DNA of 64,000 bases from Pelargonium tetragonum. Taxonomy: Eukaryota > Streptophyta > Magnoliopsida > Geraniales > Geraniaceae. Where the stretch lies: NCBI GenBank assembly GCA_036897445.1, contig JAYMTL010000006.1:1-64000 (forward strand), given 5' to 3'. The notes below the pieces were generated by a model that did not search any database, was not told the DNA's origin, and saw nothing but the letters and a program-made list of their open reading frames with translations. This document shows, one piece after another, positions 1 to 13,159 of this stretch. Position 1 is the stretch's first letter, and each line of letters starts with the position of its first letter. Made by a program: the position numbers and the translations under genes.

Positions 1-300
1 CTCCTTTTGGGGCTTCAACTCTCACATAAAGTTCTTGTTTCGGCAATTCAAAAGTCGGAGAAGGTTTTTTACTAATGAATCTCCTTCTTTTTGCCACTGA
101 ACCTCCCAATCGAATTTTTTGTAACATTCATAATTATCGATTTTACAAAGATCCCATTGCATTCCGGAAGCTCGTAGCATTGGTCCTGATAAACCCCAAT
201 TTCTTGCTTCTTCTTTACCAAAAATGCCTATTCCCTCTACTCGCTCTAAAAAAAGAGGATTCCGCGTAATAAGCTTTTCATATTCAGCAAGAGGACTTTG
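1..300 (-). pseudogene. ndhH: Plastid-derived ndhH fragment (NDH complex subunit H), broken
   Basis: Read on the minus strand, 300 down to about 80 gives an unbroken match to the central part of plastid NdhH, with the conserved stretches [29 protein letters not shown] and [12 protein letters not shown]. After that point the match jumps to [16 protein letters not shown] and [10 protein letters not shown], and it runs off the left edge. About 55-60 codons between the two parts are missing and the frame changes at the join. NdhH is a thylakoid NAD(P)H dehydrogenase-like subunit with no role in mitochondria, so this is a plastid-to-mitochondrion transfer (MTPT). The match fades quickly above position 300, so that is roughly the insert boundary. 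Wording such as [12 protein letters not shown] suggests a gymnosperm-like donor (from memory). The open frame on the plus strand over 75-269 is only its antisense shadow. Confidence 0.9.
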
Positions 301-949
301 CTAGATAAACTTTAGTTTTCAGAACTGGGAAGAGCTAGCTATCAAGAAGACTAAGGCTACCAATTAAGTAAGATCAAAAATCTCGAAAATGATAAAAGAC
401 TCTACATACATATGCAGGATACCCGAGTTTCTTTTTATCTAACCAGCTTTCTTGCTTGAAAGAGATAAAGAAACCCAGTGCCAGTGAAAAACTCGTCTAT
501 AAGCGCAGGGGAAGCGGTAGCTAACTATGTTACCTTTGTTTCAGAAAAATTCCTATGTGCCTAAAAACAAAAAGAAAGGGTACAAAAGGAACTTTAATGG
601 CAAAAGAAGCTTGGAAAGAGAAAAGAATCGGATAATTTGAAAATAAAGGGTGTGATTTTGAGATTTATATTCTCTTACTAGTCAAGGCGAAATTCTATGC
701 TGTTAATGGTTTCCCCCTTATCCTTCAGTGGAATTGAAAGCATAAAAAGTGTACGAAATTCCTTATTATATTAAATGAAATTGCATTTCCTAAAAGGGGG
801 TCTTTTCGTTGACAGGATATTGATGTTGTATTCGTGTTGCTTCTTTTCAGGGGTAAATAGGAACTCCTAACAAGTAAGAAAGAAGACGAGGCAAATCCCT
901 CCCTACTACTATAGGGAAAATCCCCTCCCACTATTATAGTAATAAAACT
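301..949. other. Non-coding spacer, nothing recognised
   Basis: AT-rich sequence between the ndhH remnant and the first dispersed repeat. A 68-codon open frame on the minus strand (725-931) has no similarity that I can recognise and lies in ordinary spacer composition. Confidence 0.5.
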
Positions 950-1310
950 CCTATATCTCTACTGCACTCTATTATAATCTATATACATAACTAACTTTTT
1001 TAACTCTCTTATCATTATACATTATGGTAATACCTTACTTTCTTCTAAAACTTCAGAATACTTCACTTCCTAACAAGAAGAATACCCTAGCTACAGGTTT
1101 TTATAAGACTTCTAAGATATTGATACAGACAAGAGCTCTTCTAAAGAATACCAGTATTAAAAAGTTATGAGTAAGAGTAAGGAAGGGGGTGGTAAGTCGT
1201 AGAGTAAGCTATAGAATACAAGTCTAGCTCTAAGGAAAGAAAGGGAGTAAATAAGTCAATAGGAAAGATGTGTGCTATAAGGTTTCATGTTCTGCTTGTT
1301 TTATTCTAGG
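950..1310 (+). repeat. Dispersed repeat family 1, copy at 1 kb
   Basis: Purine-rich sequence shared by eye with copies near 20.4, 21.4, 26.5 and 51.2 kb. Shared landmarks are CTTCCTAACAAGAAGA near 1065, a box related to GATACAGAATA followed by AGTCTAGCTCTAAG at about 1208-1236, and AATAAGTCAATA after it. No open frame. Boundaries are approximate because the copies are much diverged and no terminal repeats are visible. Confidence 0.55.
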
Positions 1311-1584
1311 GCTGTGATAAGAGAAAAGGAGCTCGGTAGCCAGCTTCCTGCCAGTGTTATGCGACTTAAACCCTCTATTCTGTCTTAGTAGCTGTGTTAA
1401 GTTTTTTCTCAAAGTCAGGTAACGAGTAAACAGATACCTTTTGCTTGAGTCGAGCCTTTACAGAAGGACAATGTTATACAGTTTAATGAATACCCTACTT
1501 ACCTACAAAGCCCACCCTCTTACCGATTGCCGACTTGTTTGCTACTCTTATTCATAACCCCCTTTCTTATTCTAAACCTATCCT

Positions 1585-1648
1585 TAGAGCTATAACAGAA
1601 CACAGAGTACAGTAACACAGGAGTAGGTTCGAATCCTATTAGCTATAT
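1585..1648 (+). repeat. tRNA T-arm-like cassette, copy 1
   Basis: Contains TAGGTTCGAATCCTA at about 1624-1638, a perfect T-stem and T-loop, but no matching anticodon or D arm upstream and no acceptor pairing. The upstream 35 bases (AACAGAACACAGAGTACAG) resemble those upstream of the similar cassette at 16.6 kb, so it behaves like a repeat and not like one isolated chance match. Confidence 0.4.
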
Positions 1649-2099
1649 AAGGGGTCTTCGCCAGAAAATTTGGCAGGGTTTCCCTACCTTGTCCAGGAAA
1701 GCTTGATATTACAGTAGAAGAAGAGTATCTTAGCAGCCCCTAAGTTGTTGAACTAGTAAACCTATGCGCTTAATACGTCTCTTATATCTCTGGTGTCCCT
1801 TAAAAATATAGTAAGCCAGACTTCAGCATTTCTCCCCTAAGGAGGACTCTTACCTAGATTGAGTTCTCTCGGTCTCCTAGCAATACAAAATTTTAGAGCT
1901 TTTTTACAAATTGCATGTATGTATGGGCCAAAAAGCCTTTCTTTAATCTAGTTAAGTTAAAAAACCCGAATAAGGTACTGTAAGTTGCATGCTTGTAAAA
2001 CTTCTATCTCATTTCTCATTTCAGTAGTCTTAGTTACTGCCTTTTTTATAGTTACTACTCCTTTAAACTTACCCGGGCGAACTCTTTACTAGATTGGTT

Positions 2100-2530
2100 C
2101 TTCTTTATTACTCTAAAATTCCTTATCTTTCTAAAAAGACCCGACATGAGAGTAGGAGCTAGACCTGTAGCTGTACTAAGGTTTCCTGTGCTTATTGTAG
2201 CTTACTTTAGTTATTGTATTATTATTCTGATAGCTTATAGTTTTCTATTTATAGTAGTTACTTTTATAAGTATGGTAAGAGATAGTATAATATAGTAAAT
2301 AGTGTTGTTTTAATTGTATTAGTAGTTAAGGTATATCTCTCCTGTTCTCTGTGTTTCTTTTTAGGGAAGATAAGGACTTAGATATATACTGGATAGTGTC
2401 ACTCTTACCGACTGGAGCGTAGCGTAGGAAGGTTATTGCAAAATAGTTTCTTGCTTATATATACTTTATTTTATAACCACCAACTTCTTATTGCTCTTTT
2501 TTCTTGACTTCTTTGTTTTATTTCCAAAAA
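2100..2530 (-). repeat. Dispersed repeat family 1, inverted copy with GC core
   Basis: Carries the GC-rich core at 2405-2435 (ACCGACTGGAGCGTAGCG), standing out sharply from AT-rich flanks. About 100 bases to its left is AATTGTATTAGTAGTTAAGG, whose complement recurs beside the core at 13.4 kb. To its right is TATAACCACCAACTTCTTAT, shared with the copy at 51.6 kb and, inverted, with 51.3 kb. It is reversed relative to the copy at 950-1310. Confidence 0.6.
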
Positions 2531-5500
2531 AGCTCAGAAATAGGAATACGAAAGGAATGAAACCTTAGAACAATTAGTACAAGACAAGTACACTCTATTA
2601 TAACGCTTATAACTGCAACATAGAATACTAAAACAGTAAGACAATAAGAACAATAACTAGCTACACTAGAACCAAAACCCACAGGAGTACCCTACTCTAA
2701 ATCTCTATAGCTCCTGTATCCTATTAGATAGAGCGGGAGGAGAAAGCTTAATGAACATAAATCATAAAGTGTGTCTTGTATAGCCTAAGATCTATATTTT
2801 ACTAAAAAAGCAGGTATAATACGTACGTAAGAAAGAATTGACACGTTAGAATCCTTTTTAGAAGACGCGTTTCCTTAACAAGTCCCGTTCAAGATTAAAA
2901 AGTTTGTGTTACAGAAAAGGTTTAAAACACGATCCACTATCGTTGGACTTTCCTGCGCAGGATAAAATATACAGAAGTAGTCTTGCTTTATATAGTTAGA
3001 TATCAGTTACTTTTCAAATTTATCTAATTATCAGTTCAGTACCATGGTCGTTATTCAGAAGCCCTTCTATTTACTCACCTACTTTGGAAACTTAAACAAG
3101 ATAAAGGAAGTGAGCTTACAATTTCAAGGAGAAACTCCTATTAAAGCTAGGCCACGCTATTCCCAAACTCAGTAAGATATACAAATCTTAAATTTCTTTT
3201 AAAATAGGACATCCTTATTAAATATTAAATAATGCAAAAAATGTAACTTCCCTACCAATAGACAAAAAACAAGCGCTAGATTACAGATACTAGTCAATTC
3301 TTTTGTTTCAGCTCTTACGCACCTCCAACTTCTTACCAAGTATTAATAAACGGCATGGTAGCTAGAAAAAGGGGAAGAATTCCCGAAGAATTAAGCTTCT
3401 TATACCCCGAACTATTTTATATAACCAAGAATTCTCGTGTCTTATACTTATGTACTACCCTTTTCTTTAGCCAAAACTCTCTAAGAAGTACACTAATTAC
3501 GGACAGCACATTAGAGAGACCCAGAATTATCAGATAAACTTTCTAAACTCGTTCATAAACAAATAACCCAAACTTTCTTGTATCATTTAGGAAGCTTTCT
3601 CTTTTCTTTAAGTAATTAAGTTGAAATAAAAAAAGAAAAAAGATTAAAACAACTTTAAAGGGCCCGCTATCGAACAATACTAGTATCTCTTATGCCAACG
3701 CACAACTACTAAGCTAACTAGACTATACCTTTTTAAAAGCAATCTTGTTACTTAAGAGGCATACCCGTGAATTATTAAACTAAGTAGTACGAAGTAGCTT
3801 TTTCCTACCCGACGAAAGTATATACAAAACTCAAAATGGGAGTAACTTGAAGTACAACGCTTAATTAGTTGGCAGACGGGTTCCGGGATTTTTACAAAAA
3901 GGGGTCCTTGCTTTTATTAAACTCTAAAGAAAGATAATTCTTAAAGCAAGGACCCTATATTAGCTTATTAAATAATAGAGGAAAGCTTAGTTTCTGCAGG
4001 AAGCTCTGGCTGTTCCCAATAAACTATATATCCGGGGCCCCTGTAAGTTAAGGCTGTAGTTTTAGTATAAATATATCCAAATTACTTTACCCGGTATAGG
4101 GTTTATTTCCTCTTGTTTCACAATAAGACTTCTCCCAGTATCCCGATATAGGAAATGCTGACATACCCTAAACATAAACACCTTTATGAAAATATTTAAA
4201 AAGTCTTAAAACCCCCTACCTACAGGCAAGGTTTTATATAAGTTTAAGGAAGTTTCCTAATATGTTTATTAAGGTAACTCCTAAAATTCTGGTTTATGCT
4301 AGTGATAAAAGTTAAAACTTAGTTCTAACTCAAGGTTCCATCGGCATTTGAGAAATAAAGGAGTCCTTATTCCTTATAATGCAAGCTAGAGTTTAACAAA
4401 ATCTATGTATACAGTTTAGGGGTCTCGGTTCAAAGAAAATAATAGTATAATACCTTTGCTAGAGATCCGGAACCCTTTTACCAATCTAAACAGAGAGTTC
4501 AGGGGCAAAAATGGGCAATAAAGCTAACCCTATATCGTATCCACTGTATGTACCAAGTTTTTGTAAATTAAGAATAGGTATAGGGCAACCCGGTAATTAA
4601 ATAGAGGGAATATTAGCAGCAGTATCCCGACTTTAAAGAAGGAAAAACCCCAAGCCTTATCTTACGAGCGAGATAGAAACAAGGCTATCCTGTCAGTTTT
4701 CTAATCTTTTGAATAGCTATAATTTAGTCCTAAGCATTCCAGAATTTCTTTCTCGCAAGCTTTTGCTAAATGCAACTTCTTTTTTTAAGTTCACTCCTAT
4801 ATCAGTTGGGTACTCCCTAACATGGATATTACAACAGCAAGCACAGGTATATCCCCGCACTCAATTTGGTAAAGCATAGATCTCCCCAAAGTACAAAAAG
4901 TCAAAGCTCATATAAAAAAAAACTGAATTTTAATAAAAAACGATAACCAGGAGCAATTTCAAATCTTTATACATTAAACTTTAGGTAAATCTCAAAATTC
5001 CTCGTTATAAGTTATTCCGTTACTATAAAGTTAAGAATAAAGCGAGTCCTAAAACGAAAAACCTAAATGCGATTTCAACTAAGGGATTCGCTTCGCCGCA
5101 TTTACTAAATAAATTGTATCATTACTTATGGTTAGCCCTTTTTGGGGTTTTAAGCTATACTGAGAGTAACCAAAAGGCTTTTTTGCGGGGATCCCCTAGG
5201 GGCGCCTTACCCTCTCTTTTATGGAAGTATATAGTGAGCTTATAAAAAAAGACTTAAGCGAATTCTTTAGACAAGACAAGAAAAAAGGTAAAGCTTATAG
5301 TGAACAAAGTATAAGATTCGAAACTTTTGGAGTTACGGTCAATAAGTAATTGCTCTATCTTCAATTCCATATTGTTATCTTAGTAGGGTTATTGTATAGG
5401 GGTGGATTTATACTTTACTTTAAGTGATTGCGTTCTTTCAAAAGTTAGGGTCTAGCTGATAAAGACATACTCAACACCTGTTTAATACTTAATTTGGATA

Positions 5501-7760
5501 TAAAGAGGGCCCTTGACTGGAACTAAAGAATGCAAGGAGGTAAGAGTATCCCCGCAGTTTTAATACCTACATTTTAGTAATTAGACTTAGACGCCAGCTT
5601 AGTTTACCGGGTATTAGGGGAATCTAAAAAAGTGAAAATCTTTTTTTGTGCCGTTTACAGAGAACGTATTCTTTATTAGTTAAGACAGAATAACCTGCCT
5701 TTTATTTATATAGGATTTCCCACTAGTAAGTCAAAAAATATATATACAGCCAACCCAAAAGTACAAGCTTCCTTTTATCTGTATTTTATTATAGCTCCGG
5801 CTCTTAAAAGTCTAAACAGGTTAGTGCTTCAAATGTCTATATGATGTTAGCTCTTAGACGAGGAGCAACATTCTTACCTTTACAAAAGAGCACTCGACTG
5901 AATATAACCTCACAAAAGCAGGGACTTTAGATACGGGGATGTAGAGTTTAACACAACAAAAAAAGCTAAAAAGTCTTTTATATCTCTCTGATCCCGATGC
6001 TCTAGGTCTTGTATTCATAAGGGCTTCTGGTAAGAGGTCTTTAGAATTGCTCTATGGAAATACCCAGGGTATCCCTCAATCAAATATCAAGTTATAGATT
6101 ATAGAGAATAGAGAAGGCTTCGCTCCTCGGAGCTCCCTTTCTCAAGTTTTTTGTATTACTCTTAAAAGTAATGGGTTTTTTGATCTACAAAATATAGGGT
6201 AATTAAATTATACAATAGGACTTTAATAAGTTTTCACCGAAACCTCCAATATGATATGAAAGAAATTCTCTATAGCATAAGATTTTGATCCAGTATACTC
6301 TAGTTTGGCTATCAGCTGTGGTCATTGCATTTAAGGCACCTCTTATCTATCAATTGAGCTCCCCTGAAATAACTGAAATTCTTTTTGTGTGTTTCTATGA
6401 TTTTTGAGAAAAGGGATACCAAAAATTAGCAATTTACTAAATTTATGTTTAAAATGAAACTAAGAGTTACTCATAGGCCATCTATGGGCTTTATATATAA
6501 AATATATACCTTAAAGTTTGATTTTATAGAGTTTTCCTTCTGTTTCTTGAATCGGAAATTTCAATTGAAAGCTTTTAGGACACAATAGAGCTTTATTTTA
6601 TGGACCCTTGAGCTTTTGCTCTCAAAGCGAAGGAACTTACCCAACACTCGGTTTATTTCTTTTGAGGTTTACTAACTATACTTATACTAGTAGAGTCTCG
6701 TATTTTCTGTGAAAAAGAAAAAATTTCTTATATCTGGATCCTGGGCACACTGCCACCAACGCTATATTTAAAAAATTTTACTGGTTACAAAAAGAAAAGC
6801 CTTGCTAAAAAATACATGGATAAATCCTCTATCTATAAACTAGACTCTAATCTAAATACTCCCGAAAAAAATAGAAATTTACAAGACATAAAATCTTTGA
6901 GTTGAAGCTTTTCCTTGGGTAGAATAAAGTTTTTTCACACTCACCCGCTGGGTTATCCTTTATTTTAAACTGGATTAATTATTAGAATTTGAGTGAGATC
7001 CAGTACCCTTGAGAATAAGAAAAAGACTCTGTCTAGGCCCCTCTCTATAGTCTGTTAGCCAGTGTGATAAGGACTCTCTCTCATTGTAGGTAAATCCTTG
7101 GATCTTGCTTGTTATAAATGGAATTCTCGCGTAATACTGGTGAGTTAAAAATCTATATCCTATATGAAGTGTTCTTGCTTCTTAAGGAACTTCACTGCGT
7201 TTGAAAGTACAAGCTTTTTGGCTCTGATTTTTCAAAGAATTCAATCTCTAAGGGTGTCCCTTACCTTTTTGTTGAAAGGAGTCCGCCTCTTCTAAGTTTC
7301 CCCGTAATTTTTACTACTTCAATTTCATATGGATTATTCAAACTTTATAAACAAAAGAAATTGTAAAGCCCCCTTTAATTACCCATTACTTACTCTGAAC
7401 TATACGAATAGGAGCTAAAACGCTTTTTCTACAGTGAAGCTTATTAATCTTAATCACTTAGTTAGATAGAATCGCTTTTTGTTTTAGTATAATTCTCAAG
7501 TATAAGTTAAGCCTGGAATACCCCCGAAATAGAAATTTGCCTGCAGAAACCCCTAGGACAGGACTAGCTCTCTTATTTTTGCAAGAAGGGCTGGTAGAGT
7601 ACCCTTGTGTATGGAGAATTCCTTTTTTATTACCTGTAAAAGCTGTCAGGAGTTAGAGAGCTTTCCATAAACGATATAACCTGCTCAAATTTCGGCTCTT
7701 TAAATTCCCTTTTTACTTACTATAAATCTATAAAGAAATTTCCTTATCATTTTCAAAGTA
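2531..7760. other. Long AT-rich non-coding stretch
   Basis: No gene, tRNA or rRNA was recognised on either strand. Open frames are short; the 60-codon one at 3355-3537 resembles nothing known to me and is expected by chance at this composition. No copy of repeat family 1 is obvious here, so this is background spacer. Confidence 0.5.
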
Positions 7761-7828
7761 CTGAAGAAAGGGGATTCGAACCTTTGCGTGCCGATATTAA
7801 AGGTTCCTTACCACTTGGCTATACTCCA
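7761..7828 (-). pseudogene. Degenerate trnQ-like tRNA relic
   Basis: The 5' half on the minus strand, TGGAGTATAGCCAAGTGG followed by TAAGG, matches the plant mitochondrial tRNA-Gln (UUG) gene as I remember it, and GCAAAGGTTCGAATCC matches its T arm. The anticodon region is about four bases shorter than normal, shows no UUG and cannot form a proper five-pair stem. Acceptor pairing is weakened by mismatches and wobble pairs. It is therefore most likely a dead copy; a rearranged, still transcribed tRNA is less likely. Confidence 0.65.
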
Positions 7829-8495
7829 CTGCTTACTTTAAACAAACTACATTGGAGAATCTACAAGAAGATATGAATCATTTCTATAATTTCTATACTA
7901 TTTTTATATTAAGTAATTAGAAATTTTTAATATACTGAATTTACTCTCGTAGTACTCATAGTAATAATTAGCTTTCTAATTTATTTGCTTATTACCTAGT
8001 TCTGCTCAATTCCAGCTGGAATTTTCCTGAGTAGAAGTTTTGACCTAAATTACACCAGTTCAAGGGAAACTCCTGATATATAAGAGAGCGAGTAAGCAAA
8101 TCCAAGCAAAGGGTTAGCTTTCTTATTAAAATAAAAAACTCTAGCTTTTTATCAAGTTAAGGGGAAGGTATAAATTAAGGGTTTATAGAATTAAATAATA
8201 GTAATATTATATCCCAAGAGTTTTCTAGGTTTAGCTCACTCAAGTTTTAAAAAGAGTAGCTAATTTGCTGTTTATCTCTAAAGAATTTCTTCTTATTCCT
8301 AAAGATCAAAACGCGGGACTATGAATATTGATATGAAAACTTTTGTATAGAATGAGTTTTCTATTACCCAAATTAAAAAGATAAAGATCACAGAGTCCTA
8401 ATAGAAAACTTTAGTTGTTAGTACCTGGTCAAATTGATGCTCCATTCATATAGCCGCTAAAAAAACCTTAAAAAGAAAGTTTAACTAGTATCTTC

Positions 8496-8571
8496 CTATC
8501 TTTTCGGGACTCGAACCCAGAACTTCTGCCTCGACGGAGCAGTGTTCTAACTGATTGAACTATACAATCCC
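8496..8571 (-). pseudogene. Degenerate trnD(GUC)-like tRNA relic
   Basis: On the minus strand GGGATTGTATAGTTCAATC opens a D-arm region like tRNA-Asp, followed by an anticodon arm with stem CTGCT/GGCAG and loop CCGTCGA (anticodon GUC, but C in place of the near-universal U33). A T arm with GGGTTCGAGTCCC follows. The 3' acceptor strand does not pair with the 5' GGGATTG and there are two extra bases after the acceptor. Plant mitochondrial trnD is often of plastid origin, but too much has changed to say which source this had. Probably non-functional. Confidence 0.65.
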
Positions 8572-11500
8572 CAGCATAATGGGAATACTCTTTTTACTCT
8601 TTGTTTTCTTAATCTCAGCGTATCCTTTACTAAACGATTTGTAGTTTATCCCTCAAATCCGTAAAGGCTGCTTAACTCGTTTCAAGAAAAAGAGTGCCTT
8701 GTAATATAAAAAAAGTAAAAAACGACTAGAGCTTAAGGAAATTCTAATAATGATTCTGTTAATTAATAAAGACGAGTCATTCCAAGGGCTTACTACAGGA
8801 TCTTTTGTGAAAGGGGTCTATATAAGATAAGGAGCGCCTACTCCTTTTCAATCCTTAATTTTCAAGAAGTTCCGCTATTTGTACAACAAGGAATAAGCGG
8901 GCTCTATCCTTATCGCGGAAAACTCCCTTCAGCAAGCCAAATCTCTGGATTGAATCAAAAAACTAAAGCAATCGCTCAGCTCTTTTAAAGAGTCGTGTTA
9001 ATGCTTCAACTAATATAATAAGGATAACTCTTTTTCCAAAAAGAGTTATAATCTGAAAAATTACCTGACTTGTACAAATAAAGAATTTCAAGGAAAGCGT
9101 CTTAATAGTTAGAAAGGAAGACTTTTTTGGTCTAAAATGAAACTCAAATATCACATTATAAAAACTAGGAGCTCTCGTAAGAAGGAAACACCTTTCTGCA
9201 TCCTACCCGATAAGGGACCTTTCATTTGAATACTTTGACTTTCCCTTCTTTTTCAGCCCTTTACTTTATTAGATAAGGTACTTAAAAAGAAGTATCCCTT
9301 TTTAGTCTAGCTTTCGTACTTTTATAGGAATCGCTCTTGTAAATGGAGCTTTTTTAGATAGTATATATGCCCCTAGTTTGAGCATTCTTTAGTAGTTTAA
9401 GGTAAAGTAATAACCAGCCATATGCCTTCAAGTGGTTGCTTAGTTCTTATTTGTTAGGAAGATGCCTGAAATAGTGGAAGAATTAGAGTCAAAATAAGTT
9501 ATCCTTCAGAGTTTAAGTAAAAGGGTAGGGTTCATGTTATTTAATTACTCAGGCGATCAAGGGCTCCTTGGGTTTTCTACTGTAACAGAGTTTATCAACT
9601 CTCTTAAGTGCTAAACAAGTTCTCATTGTTATAAATTGTTATAAAAAAAGAGAACTTGTATTTGTCTTTCTACTCTTTCTACTTAAGGCTCGAGATTCCA
9701 ATCCAAAATATATAACCGAATTTGAGTTGCCCCTGATATCGAAGGGTTGCTTTTCTATACCAACAAAAAAGGAGCCGATCAAATTCTGACTACAAAGCAA
9801 AGCGACTCTTAGGCTTGATCCTGCGTAGTTTATAGTAGACTCCTGAATCTGATTAATCTGAAGTGTTACCTCAAAAATAAAAAAGTGAATTTGTATAGAG
9901 GGAAACTCTAGTTTTTTTGGAAGAGTTAACTACCTATTAAAGGGAGTTTGTACCTTTTTAGAAGTAAGAATTCTCTATAACATATATAAGGATCTCTTTC
10001 AATTCTTATTAGAAAACGTAAAAATTCTCTTTTTTATGAAGTCTTTCTCAAAAAAGAGGGGGGCTGTAAAATAGTAAAGCATAAAGTATAAAAATGGAAT
10101 CAAAAAGCTTTTAAATCTTAATACTAGAAAATTGAATTGCTGGGTAGGTTTTAATATTAGTTATGGAATGAGATAGGTCTATAGGTTAGAAAAAAGAGAC
10201 TCTCAGTGTGAGGTTTCCTAGATTTCCTTATACCAAAATAGACAAAGGGTTTTCTAACAAAAAGTCTGTACGCGAAATTCTAGTTTATTCCAGAGACTTC
10301 TACGAAAATTCGTTATAGCAGCTATCTAACTACCCCTTTTTCAAAGAGCGGCTACTTACTTGGGGTTCTCCGGGACTAAGAAAAGGACCAAAAGTCTTCC
10401 TTTACGTTGTTACAAAAAGCTGGAAGGAAATACCCCTAATTTGTAGGAAAACCTAAGTGCATCCTTTCTTAGTTTATCTTGATTTCAAACTTTCGAACAC
10501 CCCGTAGTATCGGGAGCTACTTGTTACTGGATCAAATTAGGTATCTTATTAGTTCTATATCCAAGTCTTTCTCAGTTATATGAAATTAATAAAAAGGCCC
10601 CGTTCGTGTATCGCACTCTAGCCAAGCTGTAAGAATATGATATTAGCTTTTCTAATTTTGACTCTTTGGCCTCTTGTAGTATTTTGAACAAAAAAAGTCT
10701 TAAGGTTTATTGACACAATATAAATTCTTTTGTATCCCCAACAAGGGCAAACTGCTCTCATGATGAAAATCTTTTTATTTTAAATTTAAATAGTCCTAAA
10801 GTCATGAGTTTTATTATATGAAATAGAGGGGAATTTTTGGTTTACAAGGGGATTTAAATATTGTTAGTTACCCAATTAAAATTTAGGGGATATTCTACCG
10901 AGGAGAAATCCTAGCACCCCTTCTTAAGTTTTTGTTATTTCCGTTGAAAGGTATCCTATGTCTTATACCGGGTTGTAGTAAAAAAAGATAAAATAGGGTT
11001 ACACCTGTATTAAATCTATAATATTGTTCAGAATCATAAAAATAAACGAAACCAGATGTATAATGGGGATTCCGTAAACCGGGTAATAATAGCGCTCTAA
11101 AAGAAAGATTTTAAAAGTCTTTTAGATTTTTGAGAAACTCATACCACTACTTTTGTTTACTTAGATCTGGAAAACCGGCTTACAAAGATGCTAATTAAGG
11201 GTTTTTTAGGCAAGACACTTTTGACTTTGGTTTATACTTCAGTACAAAAAACCCCGAGCTTTTTATCAAATAGCTATTTACAGGGGCGGGTTTAGTACCA
11301 AATATGTCCACTTAGAGATCTAAATCTTAGATTTTGGATCCGGGTTGCGCTGGAGTTTTGAAAAAAGTTAAGAGAGAATTTTTTTTTCTTTTACAAGATT
11401 CACTTACTCAAGAAAGACCCTACTATACTAGGTTACTGGGGGACCTCTAGGCCTTCTATAATTAACTAAACCTTTTCGTGTAGCTTACTTACAGGTTTTA

Positions 11501-12795
11501 AAACGAAGCTCTAATTGGGGCTCATCTCTCTTTAAAGAAATTGAACCCTTTTGATAGCTAATAGGATTAAACTAGAATTTGTTTGTCTGCTTAAAAGTTT
11601 AACCAAAAGGTTTTTGAACTCGCTTGATATACCTTATCTAAACCTCTGCGAGTTAAACTAAAAGTCCTAAAAAAGGACAAGAAATTTCTATTTAGTTACA
11701 GTTAAGTTGTCAATCTTCCATTATAAAAGCAATTTTCTAAGATTGAATTCTATTCATTTCTTTTCTAGGCAAATTGTCATACCCAGAACCTCCTTTTCTT
11801 AGCGCTAATATTGCTTCCCATCTATTCCCTTTCTTTCGGGATATGCTGTACCTGAATAAAGTAAACCAAACTGAGATTAATATGCTCCTTAATTAAGGGC
11901 TGCGTGTTAGGGATAAAATCCTTTTCATAATAAAAAGTGCTGGCAATCCTTGGGGAATATATGACCAAGCTTCTACCCTTTTCAATTAAATTAAAGAGAA
12001 AGTACTTCTAGGCTTTCCCTCTCATTTTATACAGGATTTACTGTAACCTTACTTACTACACCAAATTTGGGATAAATGTAATTTTCTATTAGGTCGTACT
12101 TTGACTTTTCTTCCCCCGTTTCGAAGCTTTGGCTCACTCTTTTTTAGAGCGGCACTCAGTTACTTGTAATAATACCTGGATAGGGGCACTATAATACAGG
12201 GTGTGTTTTAGCACTATTTGATTCTTTTGGAATTAAGGGAGTTTCCGCGAACTTTGTACAACTTTCTTTATAGGGCCCTTTTGCTTAAAGAAATTAACCA
12301 GAAAGGTATGACGGTTCTTACTTTTTCCATTCTTCGTACGTAGGATATAGCCTAGAGTCAGCTATTAATACTTATAGGATAAGTCCCCTAGAGATTTCTA
12401 TAAGGATTTCCCTTGTTATAACAGTAAAAGCACTTAGGATAGGAAAGATATTCCTATAGGAACCTGCCTAGCAAAGTCTTTAAAGAAAGCTTAGAGATGA
12501 GGCTTATTTAGGGATCCTAAAGGTCGAAGAATAAAATTAGTAACATAAGGAAGCTGGAGCTCCTTTCTAGCCCGGAAATCCTCTTTAGGAACCTTCTTGT
12601 ATAATATAAGAGAACCCCTTTTAGGTGAAGGATAAGGAAAAAGCGTGCCAGAGTCTTGAAATTAGTAAAAACTTTTGATTGCTTATAACATGTTTTAGAT
12701 ACCCAGGTAAAGCGTATCTTGTTGAGTTGAGTCTAGAAACCTAAGGTTGTTTCAGATTAGCTTTATTGTCAAACCGGTGTTCAACTTGCAAAACG
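8572..12795. other. Non-coding stretch
   Basis: AT-rich DNA with no recognised gene. The 63-codon hydrophobic open frame at 8963-9154 (minus) has no recognisable similarity. One strong inverted repeat at 9615-9659 is listed separately. Confidence 0.5.
9615..9659. repeat. 10-bp inverted repeat around a tandem duplication
   Basis: ACAAGTTCTC and its perfect complement GAGAACTTGT enclose two tandem copies of TTGTTATAAA. It could fold as a stem-loop in RNA. No gene lies next to it, so a role in transcript-end formation is not supported. Confidence 0.6.
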
Positions 12796-12802
12796 CCTTC
12801 GA

Positions 12803-12848
12803 AGTTAAAAGCTATAGCTGAGTTGCAAAAGTAGATGTACAAAAAGTG
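12803..12848 (+). repeat. 46-bp dispersed repeat, copy a
   Basis: About 84% identical by eye to 49763-49808. Both contain AGTTAAAAG, then TAGCTGA, TTGCA and ATGTACAAAA in the same spacing. A weaker relative lies near 56235-56270. Function unknown. Confidence 0.6.
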
Positions 12849-13159
12849 AAATTTAATTGAGTATTATATCGCTCACCAAATTAACTTACAGAGTATATAA
12901 GTTCGATTCTAGAATTTAGGAAAGAAAGTTCTAAGTACCAAAATTGTTAGCCAAGATATATATAAAATGAAGCTCGTACTGGGCTTTTTGTGAAAAAGAA
13001 ATTTTTATTTTAAGGGGCTGTTTTTCCGTATAGGAATCCGTATTATCCTTAAACTTAAACAACTGGTAATGAACTCCTTAGTTAGAAAGCCAAAGCCAGG
13101 AACGAATAGGTGTTAAGGCATTAATTTAGTTTTTAAGGAGAGGGAATCTCTATAGGTCC

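Noticed and set aside
75-269. Plus-strand open frame
   Set aside because: Antisense shadow of the ndhH fragment.
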